Origin: Epiperipatus broadwayi
Taxonomy: Eukaryota > Onychophora > Udeonychophora > Euonychophora > Peripatidae
Reading direction: 5' to 3'
Assembly (NCBI GenBank): GCA_028023455.1
Contig: JAQFVV010012978.1
Span: forward strand, 62,001 to 126,000
DNA length: 64,000 nucleotides
Shown: positions 48,159 to 57,559 of the stretch, piece after piece
Layout of the letters: every line of letters begins with the position of its first letter
Position numbering within the stretch: position 1 is the first letter of the stretch
Notes under the pieces: generated by a model
What the model saw: only the letters and a program-made list of their open reading frames with translations
Databases searched by the model: none
Told to the model about the DNA's origin: nothing
Translations under genes and position numbers: made by a program

Positions 48159-48416
48159 AGAAAGGCCAGTCAAAGAAATAAAAATGTGAAGACAATTTCA
48201 CACAAGTTCCAAATTGGGGATCAAGTTTTTATAAAAACACCTCATATGAGTAAACCCCAAGAGAGCAAATATCAAAAGTTTTACCATCAATATGAAGGAC
48301 CTTATACTATCATAAAGCAAACAGGTCCAAATGCATTCTGGATAAATATAAAGGGAGACATTAAAGGCACTTACAATTCTAGAGCTTTAAAACCCTATTT
48401 TGCTCAAACAAATTAA
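48159..48416 (+). pseudogene. integrase C-terminal domain remnant
   Basis: The frame is open from 48159 (no upstream methionine). It reads KFQIGDQVFIKTP, then KFYHQYEGPYTIIKQ, then NAFWINIKG and SRALKPYF. This is the SH3-like C-terminal domain of Ty3/gypsy and retroviral integrases (pattern F..GD.V......KF...Y.GPY.I....G...). The zinc-binding and D-D-E catalytic domains are absent. It is the only pol-derived piece left in this element and ends about 620 bases before the 3' LTR. Confidence 0.8.
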
Positions 48417-49037
48417 TAATGTTTTACCACATTTTACTTATGTATAAAGTAAAATATTGAAAGAAAAGATAACTTGGAATAGGTAAGAAGAGAAAATGTT
48501 TTCGTTTAAAAGTATATAGGTATATATATATGTGTAACGATGTGTATAAGTCAAAAAGGACATTAATTTTCTTTGATGAGGGTATGTTAAGCAATTAAAA
48601 TTAATTCTTAGGATACCTGAAAACTAAAAACATTTTAAGAGTTAATCCATGCTGAATGATGGATGTTCTTATGTTTTGGATAGTTCTCAAAAAAGTCCAT
48701 GAGTCTTAAAGAAAGGCAGGATGGAGACTACCAAACAAATATATGTGTCATCTATAAAAGAGGCACATAACAATAAATCCATTAAAGAAAAATAAACAAG
48801 GGGAGAAAAAGAAAGAACCCTATATATATGAACCTCCTTATCCTTCTGTTTAAATTGAATAATATTTAATGTAGTGAAAGAGAAAGGGATAAAAAATAGA
48901 GCAAATAATAAGGGTTGATAAAAGCAGGAAAGAAAAACCAGCTCCACAACTTTATATTTAATGCATACATTGACACACATTAAGTGTCCAAATTTTAATG
49001 GTAAATATAAAATTTGAACTTTTTAAGGCCAGGGTAA
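48417..49037 (+). other. 3' untranslated part of the LTR element
   Basis: No coding frame fits. The polypurine tract just before the 3' LTR is poor: AAGGCCAGGGTAA at 49025-49037. The minus-strand frame at 48687-48980 is chance. Confidence 0.5.
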
Positions 49038-50992
49038 TGTGAGAGTACCATATGAGCCTCACCGAAAACAATTTGTGTTTCTTTGTGAATTTAACTGTGC
49101 CTATATCGAATCAACAGATATAAATAACTTACACCTATCTTAAGCTTTTCATGTATCAGCTATATATATATAAACTAGTTAGTATTAAAAGAATAATTCT
49201 AAAAATGAATAATTCTAATTTGTTTATACACACGCCTAAATAAATGTTTCTAACTAATAGTATTTTTTTTATTAACTAAAACTTGACATTTGACAAAGCC
49301 TTAAGTCAACATTGCATTTTTATCAGTTGAAACAAAGGAAATAAACATTTGGGGTTAATTACAAATTGTATATGTTAAACAATAGAGAGCATGAGCGTGA
49401 TTATGTGATATGCTTGCTGAAATTAATCCAGTATAAAAACAAACTAATATTGTTATAACAATAATCTTCTATTTAGTTATCAAGGCAAGAAATATGTTTG
49501 TAAATTTAAATGTGTTCGAATTTAGAACACATTTAAGAAAAATTAAAAAAAAGAAGATTCAATATTTTAAAACCTGCTTCAAGTAATTAATTTACTGCCT
49601 TTGAATATTATAAAGAACTATAAAAAAATAATCATTGTAATTAACAAGATTATAAAAGTTAACAACGTCTTCGAAATGAGTTTACAAAATATATATTTAA
49701 GAAGACAAAAATTTATAAAGATGTTCTGTGGCTAGATAATTTATGCCAGGGATTTCTACTAATGTTTTAAACCCGAACATGTAAATTTATTCCTACTTAA
49801 TCAATGCCTAAAATATAATCATCGTAATTCTCATTTAAAAAGCTGCCTTAATATTGGAGTATTATATTGAAGAAGATGTTAAATATTTTACTACATAAAT
49901 ATTTAAAGAATGAATATCTAGATTGCCTCTTCGAAGGATGATCAATGAACTTTATGTTTCAACATTCATCATCATTTTATTTTGTCTAAGGAGGGATATA
50001 AAACCATATTCTTTCTCGTCTTGGATTACTTCATTGTATAATTTAAGAACTCTTAAACTTTATTTCCTTTGTGGATAATTATATTTACTTAGAAAAATTA
50101 TTTCATATATTAAAGTGGGGAACTGATAAGATGAACACTTTATTTTTTTTTTTTTATTTAATAAAATTTAGATATTGATATTTTGATATATACTCTGATG
50201 GAAATGACAGCTGACTAAGGTAAATGTTTTTAAATTATTTCAATTTGGAAGTACGTTTTATTATATTCCAAATTGAATCTTACATGACAATTAACATAAT
50301 ATATTTTTAAACATACATAACTAATATCAGAATACATTCTATTATTAATCTAGTGTGAATGGATGTTATTGTATATAAACATACAACACACACTGAATCA
50401 TTGTAATGACACAATAGGTAGATTTATAATGTATCATGTGTATTATTTATTATACGCATGATCTTAAATTATATATATATGTAAATGATTACATTATTAT
50501 TATTTTTTTGAATATTAAATAATTTATTAGTGTATATAAGCACAGATTATAATTCTAAATTTTAATGTTTTTATGTGATAATATTTTGTTTTTTTATTAC
50601 TGATTAAAATGTGTTAAACTTGATTTCAAAATTAAACAGGTCTCGTTTGTTTATTTTATTTAGTCATTTTATAAAACCAATAATTATAAATATACATACT
50701 CACACATATATATATTGAATCAACTTAGTGATTTAATATTTATAAAAAAAGTTATATATAGCTTATACTAAATTTATCATTACTATGGGATATTTGTGGA
50801 AATGCCTGAAGAGAGTCGATTGCAATTTCTACTCTGAGCTCGAATTCCGAGAGTAACGAGGTTATTAATAGAGGAGTGAATTGGATTATATTTTAAATCA
50901 CATCATCCATGGCATTCTATAAGAAGACTCAAAGTCTGACTATAGTTAGATGCCACTTCCTCGAATCCTGAAAAGGATCATCCCGTTATAAT
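49038..50992 (+). repeat. 3' LTR (about 1955 bases)
   Basis: Starts TGTGAGAGTACCATATGAGC and runs parallel to the 5' LTR throughout. It ends GGATCATCCCGTTATA directly against (AT)n, so the terminal CA is blurred. Differences from the 5' copy are scattered substitutions and homopolymer-length changes. Confidence 0.9.
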
Positions 50993-51083
50993 ATATATAT
51001 ATGACAATAGATGGCATTATACCAAAAACACCTTCAAGCATTTGTTTACATAAACGTCAAAGCAAGTATTTCACTATCTCTAA

Positions 51084-51149
51084 CTTAATTTCCACCTTCA
51101 GATCATGATTTCAAGCTATTTGCTATCATCAGTGAAGGACAGGATTAAG
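51084..51149 (-). ncRNA. type I hammerhead ribozyme, family D, intact
   Basis: Minus strand: CUUAAU and CCUUCA pair with UGAAGG and AUUAAG across an internal loop. Then come CUGAUGA (complement of 51126-51132), stem II AGC/GCU around AAAUA, GAAA, stem III AUCAUGAU and C at the cleavage site. Every invariant position checks out. Confidence 0.88.
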
Positions 51150-51443
51150 AAACTAGATCTAAAACACAAACTCTGAGCGTTTAAGAAACAGTTTCTATTC
51201 AGCTTGCAAGCGTGAATCTTTTAGACATGTAATGTCTTCAAACTCAGCATAGCATGCCAGATAGCTACATGGGTCTGATATCAGTTCAGCATCACCACAT
51301 AGTAGAAGCCTCTGCAATATATATCATTGCAAGAAAGACCTCAAAGGTACATTTATGAAAAACAAAACACACAAGATTCACGCTTGCAAGCTGAATAGAA
51401 ACTGTTTCTTAAACGCTCAGAGTTTGTGTTTTAGATCTAGTTT

Positions 51444-51509
51444 CTTAATCCTGTCCTTCACTGACGATAGCAAATAGCTTGAAATCATGATCTGAAGGTG
51501 GAAATTAAG
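51444..51509 (+). ncRNA. type I hammerhead ribozyme, family D, intact
   Basis: CUGACGA at 51461-51467 (position 7 is free, so C is allowed) and GAAA at 51481-51484. Stem III is AUCAUGAU, with predicted cleavage after C 51492. Both stem I blocks pair perfectly. Confidence 0.87.
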
Positions 51510-51845
51510 TTAGAGATAGTGAAATACTCACTCTGACATTTATGTAAACAATGCTTGAAAGTGTTTTTGGTATAACGCCATTTATTGTCATAAATACAAG
51601 CGTACGCAAGTTTTTAACTTGTGTTTTTTGTTTTTAATAAATGTACCTTTGAGGTCTTTCTTGCAATGATATATATATTGCAGAGGCTTCTACTATGTGG
51701 TGATGCTGAACTGATATCAGACCCATGTAGCTATCTGGAATGCTATGCTGAGTTTGAAGACATTACGTGTCTAAAAGATTCACACTTGCAAGCTGAATAG
51801 AAACTGTTTTTTAAACGCTCAGAGTTTGTGTTTTAGATCTAGTTT

Positions 51846-51911
51846 CTTAATCCTGTCCTTCACTGACGATAGCAAATAGCTCGAAATCATGATCTGAAGG
51901 TGGAAATTAAG
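51846..51911 (+). ncRNA. type I hammerhead ribozyme, family D, intact
   Basis: CUGACGA at 51863-51869 and GAAA at 51883-51886, with stem II ending GCUC in place of GCUU. Predicted cleavage follows C 51894, exactly 402 bases after the previous site. Confidence 0.87.
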
Positions 51912-52246
51912 TTAGAGATAGTGAAATACTCACTCTAACGTTTATGTAAACAAACGCTTGAAGGTGTTTTTGGTATAACGCCATCTATTGTCATAAATAC
52001 AAGCGTATGCAAGTTTTTAACTTGTGTTTTTTGTTTTTCATAAATGTACCTTTGAGGTCTTTCTTGCAATGATATATATTGCAGAGGCTTCTACTATGTG
52101 GTGATGCTGAACTGATATCAGACCCATGTAGCTATCTGGAATGCTATGCTGAGTTTGAAGACATTATGTGTCTAAAAGATTCACGCTTGCAAGCTGAATA
52201 GAAACTGTTTCTTAAACGCTCAGAGTTTGTGTTTTAGATCTAGTTT

Positions 52247-52312
52247 CTTAATCCTGTCCTTCACTGATGATAGCAAATAGCTTGAAATCATGAGCTGAAG
52301 GTGGAAATTAAG
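52247..52312 (+). ncRNA. hammerhead ribozyme, family D, cleavage site altered
   Basis: CUGAUGA at 52264-52270, stem II and GAAA are perfect. Stem III reads AUCAUGAG, so the uridine before the cleavage-site C (52295) is G. The core boxes are intact but cleavage should be impaired. Confidence 0.8.
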
Positions 52313-52440
52313 TTAGAGATAGTGAAATACTCGCTCTGACGTTTATGTAAACAAACGCTTGAAGGTGTTTTTGGTATAATGCCATCTATTGTCATAAATA
52401 CAAGCATATGCAAGTTTTTAACTTGTTTTTTGTTTTTCAT

Positions 52441-53965
52441 ATATATATAAAGTAAATATCTAGCAGTTTTGTTTTTCCTGGTACTAACTAATCTTTACTA
52501 TTATTATCTCTGGTGAAATTTATTTCCAGTTCTATTCTATTTGAATTTTCATACAACTTTTCTGGAAAGGATGAAAAATTGAAAAATGAGCTTGCCTTGT
52601 ATTTAGAAATATATGCATTATTTTTCTAAATAATTCTGGCTCTTTTACTTTTTTAAAAGCCAAAATATGATTACTTTTATTTTTAAATTCAGTTTAGATT
52701 TTTTAAACTTTAGCTTACAAGTTGTTGTTGTTGTTGTTTTCAAAAAAATATATGCAGATATATTAGTAAGATTTCTTTATTCTGTCACATTATTATCACG
52801 TGACAATAATCTTAGCGATTGTTTTCTTCTCTAAAATTCTTCTAGAAATTGTTACATTAGCATTATAAAACTTCAAAAAATATTTGGAACAACTAACAAT
52901 TTTTAGTTTGTAAATATCTTTTCTTCATTCAAAATGAAATCAGAAATATGTGCTTTAATAAATCAGTATGTTGCCCCATGAGCAACTAGCGTAGATTGCA
53001 ACTAAAAAATAATGAATGCCTTTGGCCAAATCTGTGAATCATTTTATTTATTTAAACATATTTTGCTTGATAATTAAAATCAAAAAAATGTGTGTACTAA
53101 ATTTAAGTATTTCTGGTTTGCATTTATATACATATGATATAAGTGAAGGAATAAATGAAGTTATTTCCAAGTAATGACTAAAGAAATCTACTAGCAGGGT
53201 GTTGCTAAATAGTTTTGTCTTGGATTTACTTAAAAATATATGATCGTGTATATTATATAAGGGTGAAATTTAAAAATTATTTTTACTATTCTATAATCGC
53301 ACTTATATATATTTTGATTAAAAATTATTATAATTTTTATTGAATTTAATTTTTGCATATATTAGTTATATAATTCACTACTCTATTTACTGTTAATAAT
53401 TATAATATTTGTAAAAAAAAAATTGAAAAAAGATTCCTCATAAATAAGCTTAATACTTAATATGTGATGGGATTTTTTTTTTTATCGATTGATTATAAAA
53501 CTTATTTTTCTTTAAAAATAAATATTTGAATTTTCTACACGCTAAACCACTCGAGATCTTGGTAATGCAAATTAGATGTTAATCCTTTATTTTTATTCAT
53601 ATAATAAATTCTGCCTTGAAGTAAGCATTCTTCTCCTTTTTCTTTTTTATTTGTTTGCAGTAGATAGTTTAAAAAAAAAAAAAATGAGGACCATCCATTT
53701 GTATATAATTTTCATTTAATTAATTCAGTTTTACTATTATTGCTAGACAAAATTAAATTGCCAAATTACTTTTAACTAAATTTAAGAATAATTTTTTAAA
53801 AGAAACCATAAAATTGAAAATCTAAATCTTAAATACATATCCGTGAATATATATATATACAAATAGTTAAAACATAAAATTGCGTTTTAATAGCCCTCTT
53901 TAAGAAAAGGCCTCAAATATACCTCTTATATAAGTCACATGCAATATGTATATATATATATAATC
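52441..53965. other. AT-rich non-coding stretch
   Basis: Only microsatellite-like items are seen: a GTT repeat near 52722, T runs and TA runs. No gene. Confidence 0.5.
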
Positions 53966-54538
53966 TATGAAATTAATTATAGAATTAAACTTGGTTGGAA
54001 TGCTATTGGTAGAAATAATTTAATATTAAAATAAAGTAAGCCCTATGTGTTTGATAATGTTTTTAATAAATATGTCTTACTAGTTTTTACTTATGGATCT
54101 GAGACTTGAACACTTAACAGAAAAGCAAAATGGAGACCGCAAACCACTCAATAAAGTATGAAAAGATGCATGTTAGAAGTAACAAGAAGAGATCGAAAAT
54201 AAAATAAATACATGGGTGAGACAATAAACAAGAGCTACTGATATCATTGAAAAAATTAAGAGACTAAAGTGGAGTTGGGCTGGACATATTTCTGGAAGAA
54301 ATGATAATAGATGGTCAGTTAAAATTTTAAATTGAATTCCAAGAGATTGTAAAAGAACTAGGAAAAGACCACGTGGGAAATGAATGGATAAATACCACGT
54401 GGGAAATGAATGGATAAATAAGGAAATGTGCTGGGTTGATGTGGAGAAATAAAGTTACAGATCATAGGAGATGGATTAATCTTGAAAAGACTTTTATCCT
54501 GCAGTAGATTGGTAATGATTGAAAATGATGGTGATATA
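53966..54538 (+). pseudogene. 5'-truncated RTE LINE (C-terminal end only)
   Basis: It corresponds to the last third of the RTE reverse transcriptase protein at 61.6 kb. In order: IKLGWNAIGRNNLILK-like sequence, TYGSET, VTRRDRK, IKRLKWSWAGHISGRNDNRW, IPRDCKRTRKRPR and the final FILQ. Several stops and one frame change interrupt it. A 26-base tandem duplication (54369-54394 and 54395-54420) lies near the end. It is flanked upstream by a (TA)n run and ends GATTGAAAATGATGGTGATA. Typical dead-on-arrival insertion. Confidence 0.85.
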
Positions 54539-55104
54539 TCCTCATACTAAAAAAAATGTTGAAGTCAATACTGAAACAATTGGCATTAAATTGTTAATTT
54601 TAATAGGCACATTAATGATTATAACTTTTTTATAATTAAAATATTCAATGAAGATTGTTTTTATCCATAGCTTTTCCACATCCATCAAACTTTCTTTTTT
54701 CATTCAACTATCTCACATATAGTCTTATCTCTAGTTATTACAGCTAGTTAGTTCACATTATGCCCCTAGAATGTGAGAAAATTGTACATATTTATTGATT
54801 AGATTTACTTTTTAAAAAGATATGTCTATGGAACTCTTGATTAGATAATATATTCTGCAGTAAGTATGAAGGCTTAAATGGTTGTGAAATCATTCAAATT
54901 TGGAAATATTTTCAAAATTCAAAGCTAATATTGGACTTGATTAGTTCATCAAGATGCAAGAATTATAGCTGCTAAATTCAACAAAGCAACTTGTTTTAAC
55001 ATTATAATAATATAAATATACATCCCTATTTCAAATGATACTAATGGTAAGAACTAATGATAAAATACAAACATATAAGACTAAATTTTAATGATAAATC
55101 TCAA
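54539..55104. other. AT-rich non-coding stretch
   Basis: Nothing was recognised. Confidence 0.5.
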
Positions 55105-55205
55105 TGTAAATACATTTCTAACATCACATGATCACCATTTTTGGCATCCATTGATTACTCTGGCTTGCCCTGAATGGCACTTCTGTATGGAGAGTTTTGC
55201 TGTTT
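55105..55205 (+). repeat. fragment of ribozyme repeat family B
   Basis: GGCATCCATTGATTACTCTG, TGGCACTTCTGTATGGAGAG and TTTTGCTGTTTTAATAACAT match the unit-end segment of family B. The ribozyme is absent. The preceding CACATGATCACCAT corresponds to the unit start. Confidence 0.6.
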
Positions 55206-55934
55206 TAATAACATTTCTAACATTGGATAAAAAATAAATCTGGAAAAAGAATTGGTTTTAAAAAGCCTGCATAAAATGGTATTGAATATGTAATTTTGAA
55301 ATGACAAAAATTGTGATAGAAATTATACTAACAAACAGAAAATGATATAATATAAGTATACTTTTATCATATTTTTTTAGAGTAGATGTAAATTTGGATT
55401 ATAATTTAATAATATAAACTATAAGCTGAAGTTTTAAAAAATGGAACCCCTACAATCAAAAATAAAATAATAGCAGAAAAAAGCTGATGAAAAAATGTCA
55501 ATTCATGTTCAAGGGAAAACCCCAAAAAATATGTTGAGGAAAAAAAATTTTATTAAGGAATAAAAAATTACAATAAGATTTTTAAAATTATCAAAAAAAT
55601 AAAAGCTTAAAACCCTTTAAAATCATACAAAAAAAATTAATTGCTAAGAAGCAAAAATAAACCATTCAGAAATTACAGAACAGCAACTTAAACAAAGATC
55701 CTTGAATGATTTAATGGAGTGATAGAGTAAGAGATTATGGAGCTTATGACCCACAACTTGCACCAGATCTGTCACTTCATGCTGAATTTCTTAAGAATTC
55801 CAAAACAATTAAGCCATTATTTGTTTATTTAATGGGGTAAGACATCAGTTACAATGAACAGGAAAAATGATTGAAAATTCAATGGATATACAAAAATATC
55901 ATGGAAAATCTATTCCATACATATATAATTGCAA
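55206..55934. other. AT-rich stretch upstream of the Penelope-like element
   Basis: No confident feature. A phrase reading YDPQLAPDLSLHAEFLKN on the + strand near 55.75 kb could be a remnant of the element's N-terminal coding part, but no family pattern was matched. Confidence 0.35.
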
Positions 55935-56030
55935 GGAATTCAACTTATACATCACGTGACTTAATTTAATAAGCTTGTATGACAAATGTTATATAATGAA
56001 TATGCCAATAGTTCTTAACAAGCTTTTCCA

Positions 56031-56090
56031 AATATCCCTATTCTCAGACTGTTTTTAACTCTTGGCTGTCATCAGTGAGAATATTCAGGC
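56031..56090 (-). ncRNA. hammerhead ribozyme, family C, attached to Penelope-like element
   Basis: Minus strand: CUGAUGA (complement of 56069-56075), stem II CAGCC...GUU (weak), then AAAA where GAAA is expected. ACAGUC with the GUC triplet follows, and UGAGAAUAGGGAUAU pairs with AUAUUCUCA. One core purine is changed. Confidence 0.6.
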
Positions 56091-56119
56091 TTTATTCAGT
56101 GAGGGTAATCAGGCATAAT

Positions 56120-56182
56120 GCCTGAATATTCTAGAGCCTCACTCCAATAAAAGCTAGAAACTAGTCTGAGGATAGAGATATT
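56120..56182 (+). ncRNA. hammerhead ribozyme relic, family C
   Basis: GAAA, stem III ACUAGU, GUC and UGAGG/CCUCA remain, but the first box reads CUCCAAUAA. Paired as the opposite arm of the minus-strand motif. Confidence 0.5.
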
Positions 56183-56249
56183 TGGAAAATCTTGTTAAGA
56201 GCTATTAGCATGCTTATTATATAACATATAAATATATAAGAAAATAAAT

Positions 56250-57486
56250 GATTTTGTTTTAGATGATGAGTGTGTTTTTGGTAGTTTAGACATTGAAAAT
56301 ATGTACCAATTGGTTAATAGCTTAAAAAGTATTGTTGTTTCTCTTTCAATTTTAAAGAAATTAAAATGTTTTTCTGCAGATAAGATTAAGGTTTTTCATG
56401 ATTTGCTTTTGCTGTTAGAGGATTCAATGTATTTTATGTATAATGATGTGTTTTATAAGATTAGAGAAGGTTGATTTATTGGTTATGTTATTTCTCCATT
56501 GATGTGTGCTGTCTATATTTATTGTTTGGAGTGGAGTGTTATTAATCTGTTTTCATGTTCTATAAAATTATTTGTTAGGCATGTTGATGATTGTTTGTTT
56601 GTTATTCAGAAAGAGAAATTAGAAGACTTTTATGTGGATAGAATGCTTTTGATTCTAGTATTAAGTTTACAATTGAGGAGGGTAGTTTTGATTTTGTAAA
56701 ACTAAAGTTTTTAGATTTAAATGTTGAGAAGGTTAATGATGTTTTGTTTTGTAGTCATTTTATAAAACCTAACAATTTGAGGAATATGATTAGGCTTGAT
56801 AGTTATCAGCCTTTTATGCAAAAAATGTCTTTGTTGAATTTTTGTTGTAGGAATAGAAGGCTTAATAATTTTAATAATAATGCTGATATTCCAAGAAGTC
56901 AATATGGTGCTGAATATGTAGAATTGGTTTATAGTCATGATTTTATTAAAAAAGTTGTACTTAATAATAATGTTTATAGTCATGATTTTGATGGTAAGAA
57001 TTTTATTGGTAAGGATAATGAGTATATATGTCTTTATTATTTAAAACCTCAATATATAATTTGGTTTATAAGAATAGTCATTTGTTAGGGGGAATAAAAG
57101 TTGCATAGAAGAAAGGTGCTGATTTGAATTCATAACTTAATGGTTCAAAACAGACTATTGATAGTAGGTCTATTCCTGGTATTGTTTATAAGATTCCATG
57201 TGGTTGTGGTAAGTTTTATGTAGGCCAGAGTAAGTGTAGCCTTAATGAAAGGATTAAGGTTCACATAAGTAGAGTTAAACATAGGTATCTTAACTCAGCT
57301 TTATATATTTATGAATTGAATACAGGTCACAGAATATTGTTTGACAATACTTCAGTTATTTTTTATGAAAAGAATGAGTTAAAAAAAAGAATAAAGGAGA
57401 CTTTGATGATAAAACTTCTTGATTCTGAGGCTATCAATCTTATGAAGACTTCTTTTGATATTAAGGGAAGGTGGAGTTTAAAATGA
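56250..57486 (+). pseudogene. Penelope-like reverse transcriptase plus GIY-YIG endonuclease, broken
   Basis: Motifs in order on the + strand: SLDIENMY (RT motif A with the catalytic D), VFYKIREG, then a stop, then GYVISPLMCAVYIYCLEW (motif B region). Next comes RHVDDCLFVIQKE (motif C; VDD instead of the usual YVDD neighbourhood). KFLDLNV and HFIKPNNLRNM follow (thumb region, family: FLDV...RKPT.T). After a frame change comes the endonuclease, GIVYKIPCGCGKFYVGQSK then LNERIKVHI, a GIY-YIG variant reading IVYK...FYVG with the downstream arginine and histidine. The frame ends RWSLK at 57486. At least one stop (near 56472) and two frame changes make it non-functional. The GIY-YIG nuclease normally nicks the target for priming. 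The open frames at 56499-56699 and 56744-57088 are pieces of it. Confidence 0.85.
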
Positions 57487-57510
57487 ATTATGGGAAGGTT
57501 TGTTTGTTTG

Positions 57511-57512
<2 letters not shown>

Positions 57513-57553
<41 letters not shown>
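57513..57553. repeat. (TA)n(TG)n microsatellite
   Basis: About 17 bases of TA followed by about 23 of TG, just after the Penelope-like coding end. A second (TA)n lies at about 57702-57721. Confidence 0.95.

Positions 57554-57559
<6 letters not shown>

Larger units (their letters stand above)
43870..50992 (+). mobile_element. internally deleted LTR retrotransposon
   Basis: Two direct repeats of about 1.95 kb bound a 3.2-kb interior. A primer-binding site follows the 5' LTR. Inside are a gag-like frame split by one TGA and, after a gap, the C-terminal domain of an integrase. Protease, reverse transcriptase, RNase H and the catalytic part of integrase are missing, so the copy is non-autonomous. 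The chromodomain-free integrase tail and gag-first order fit the Ty3/gypsy group, but that is inference from one domain. Six differences in the first 250 or so bases of the LTRs imply a fairly young insertion. It landed in a (TA)n run, so the target duplication cannot be resolved. Confidence 0.9.
51001..52440 (+). mobile_element. ribozyme tandem array, family D (retrozyme-like)
   Basis: One inverted unit (51001-51374) is followed by about 2.7 direct units starting at 51375. Unit-defining phrases such as CTTGCAAGCTGAATAGAAAC recur at about 51383, 51785 and 52186, giving a period near 402. Every unit has one hammerhead motif. No protein frame is present. The array is bordered by (TA)n on both sides, and the LTR retrotransposon lies directly against its left edge. 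Direct units differ from each other by only a few bases, so amplification or homogenisation is recent. Known metazoan retrozymes are tandem non-coding repeats of this kind. Confidence 0.88.
55935..57486 (+). mobile_element. Penelope-like element with upstream ribozyme unit
   Basis: A family C ribozyme unit (55935-56228) is immediately followed by a decayed reverse transcriptase/GIY-YIG frame. The coding part ends at 57486, then (TA)n and (TG)n runs. In known Penelope-like elements the non-coding terminal repeats carry hammerhead motifs. Here that unit is the same as the stand-alone family C element at 39.4 kb. Confidence 0.8.

Noticed and set aside
51375-52440. CRISPR-like array
   Set aside because: The 402-base tandem units are wholly repeated, with no unique spacers, and the DNA is eukaryotic.
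56717-56983. 88-codon minus-strand frame
   Set aside because: Shadow of the Penelope-like reverse transcriptase on the plus strand.
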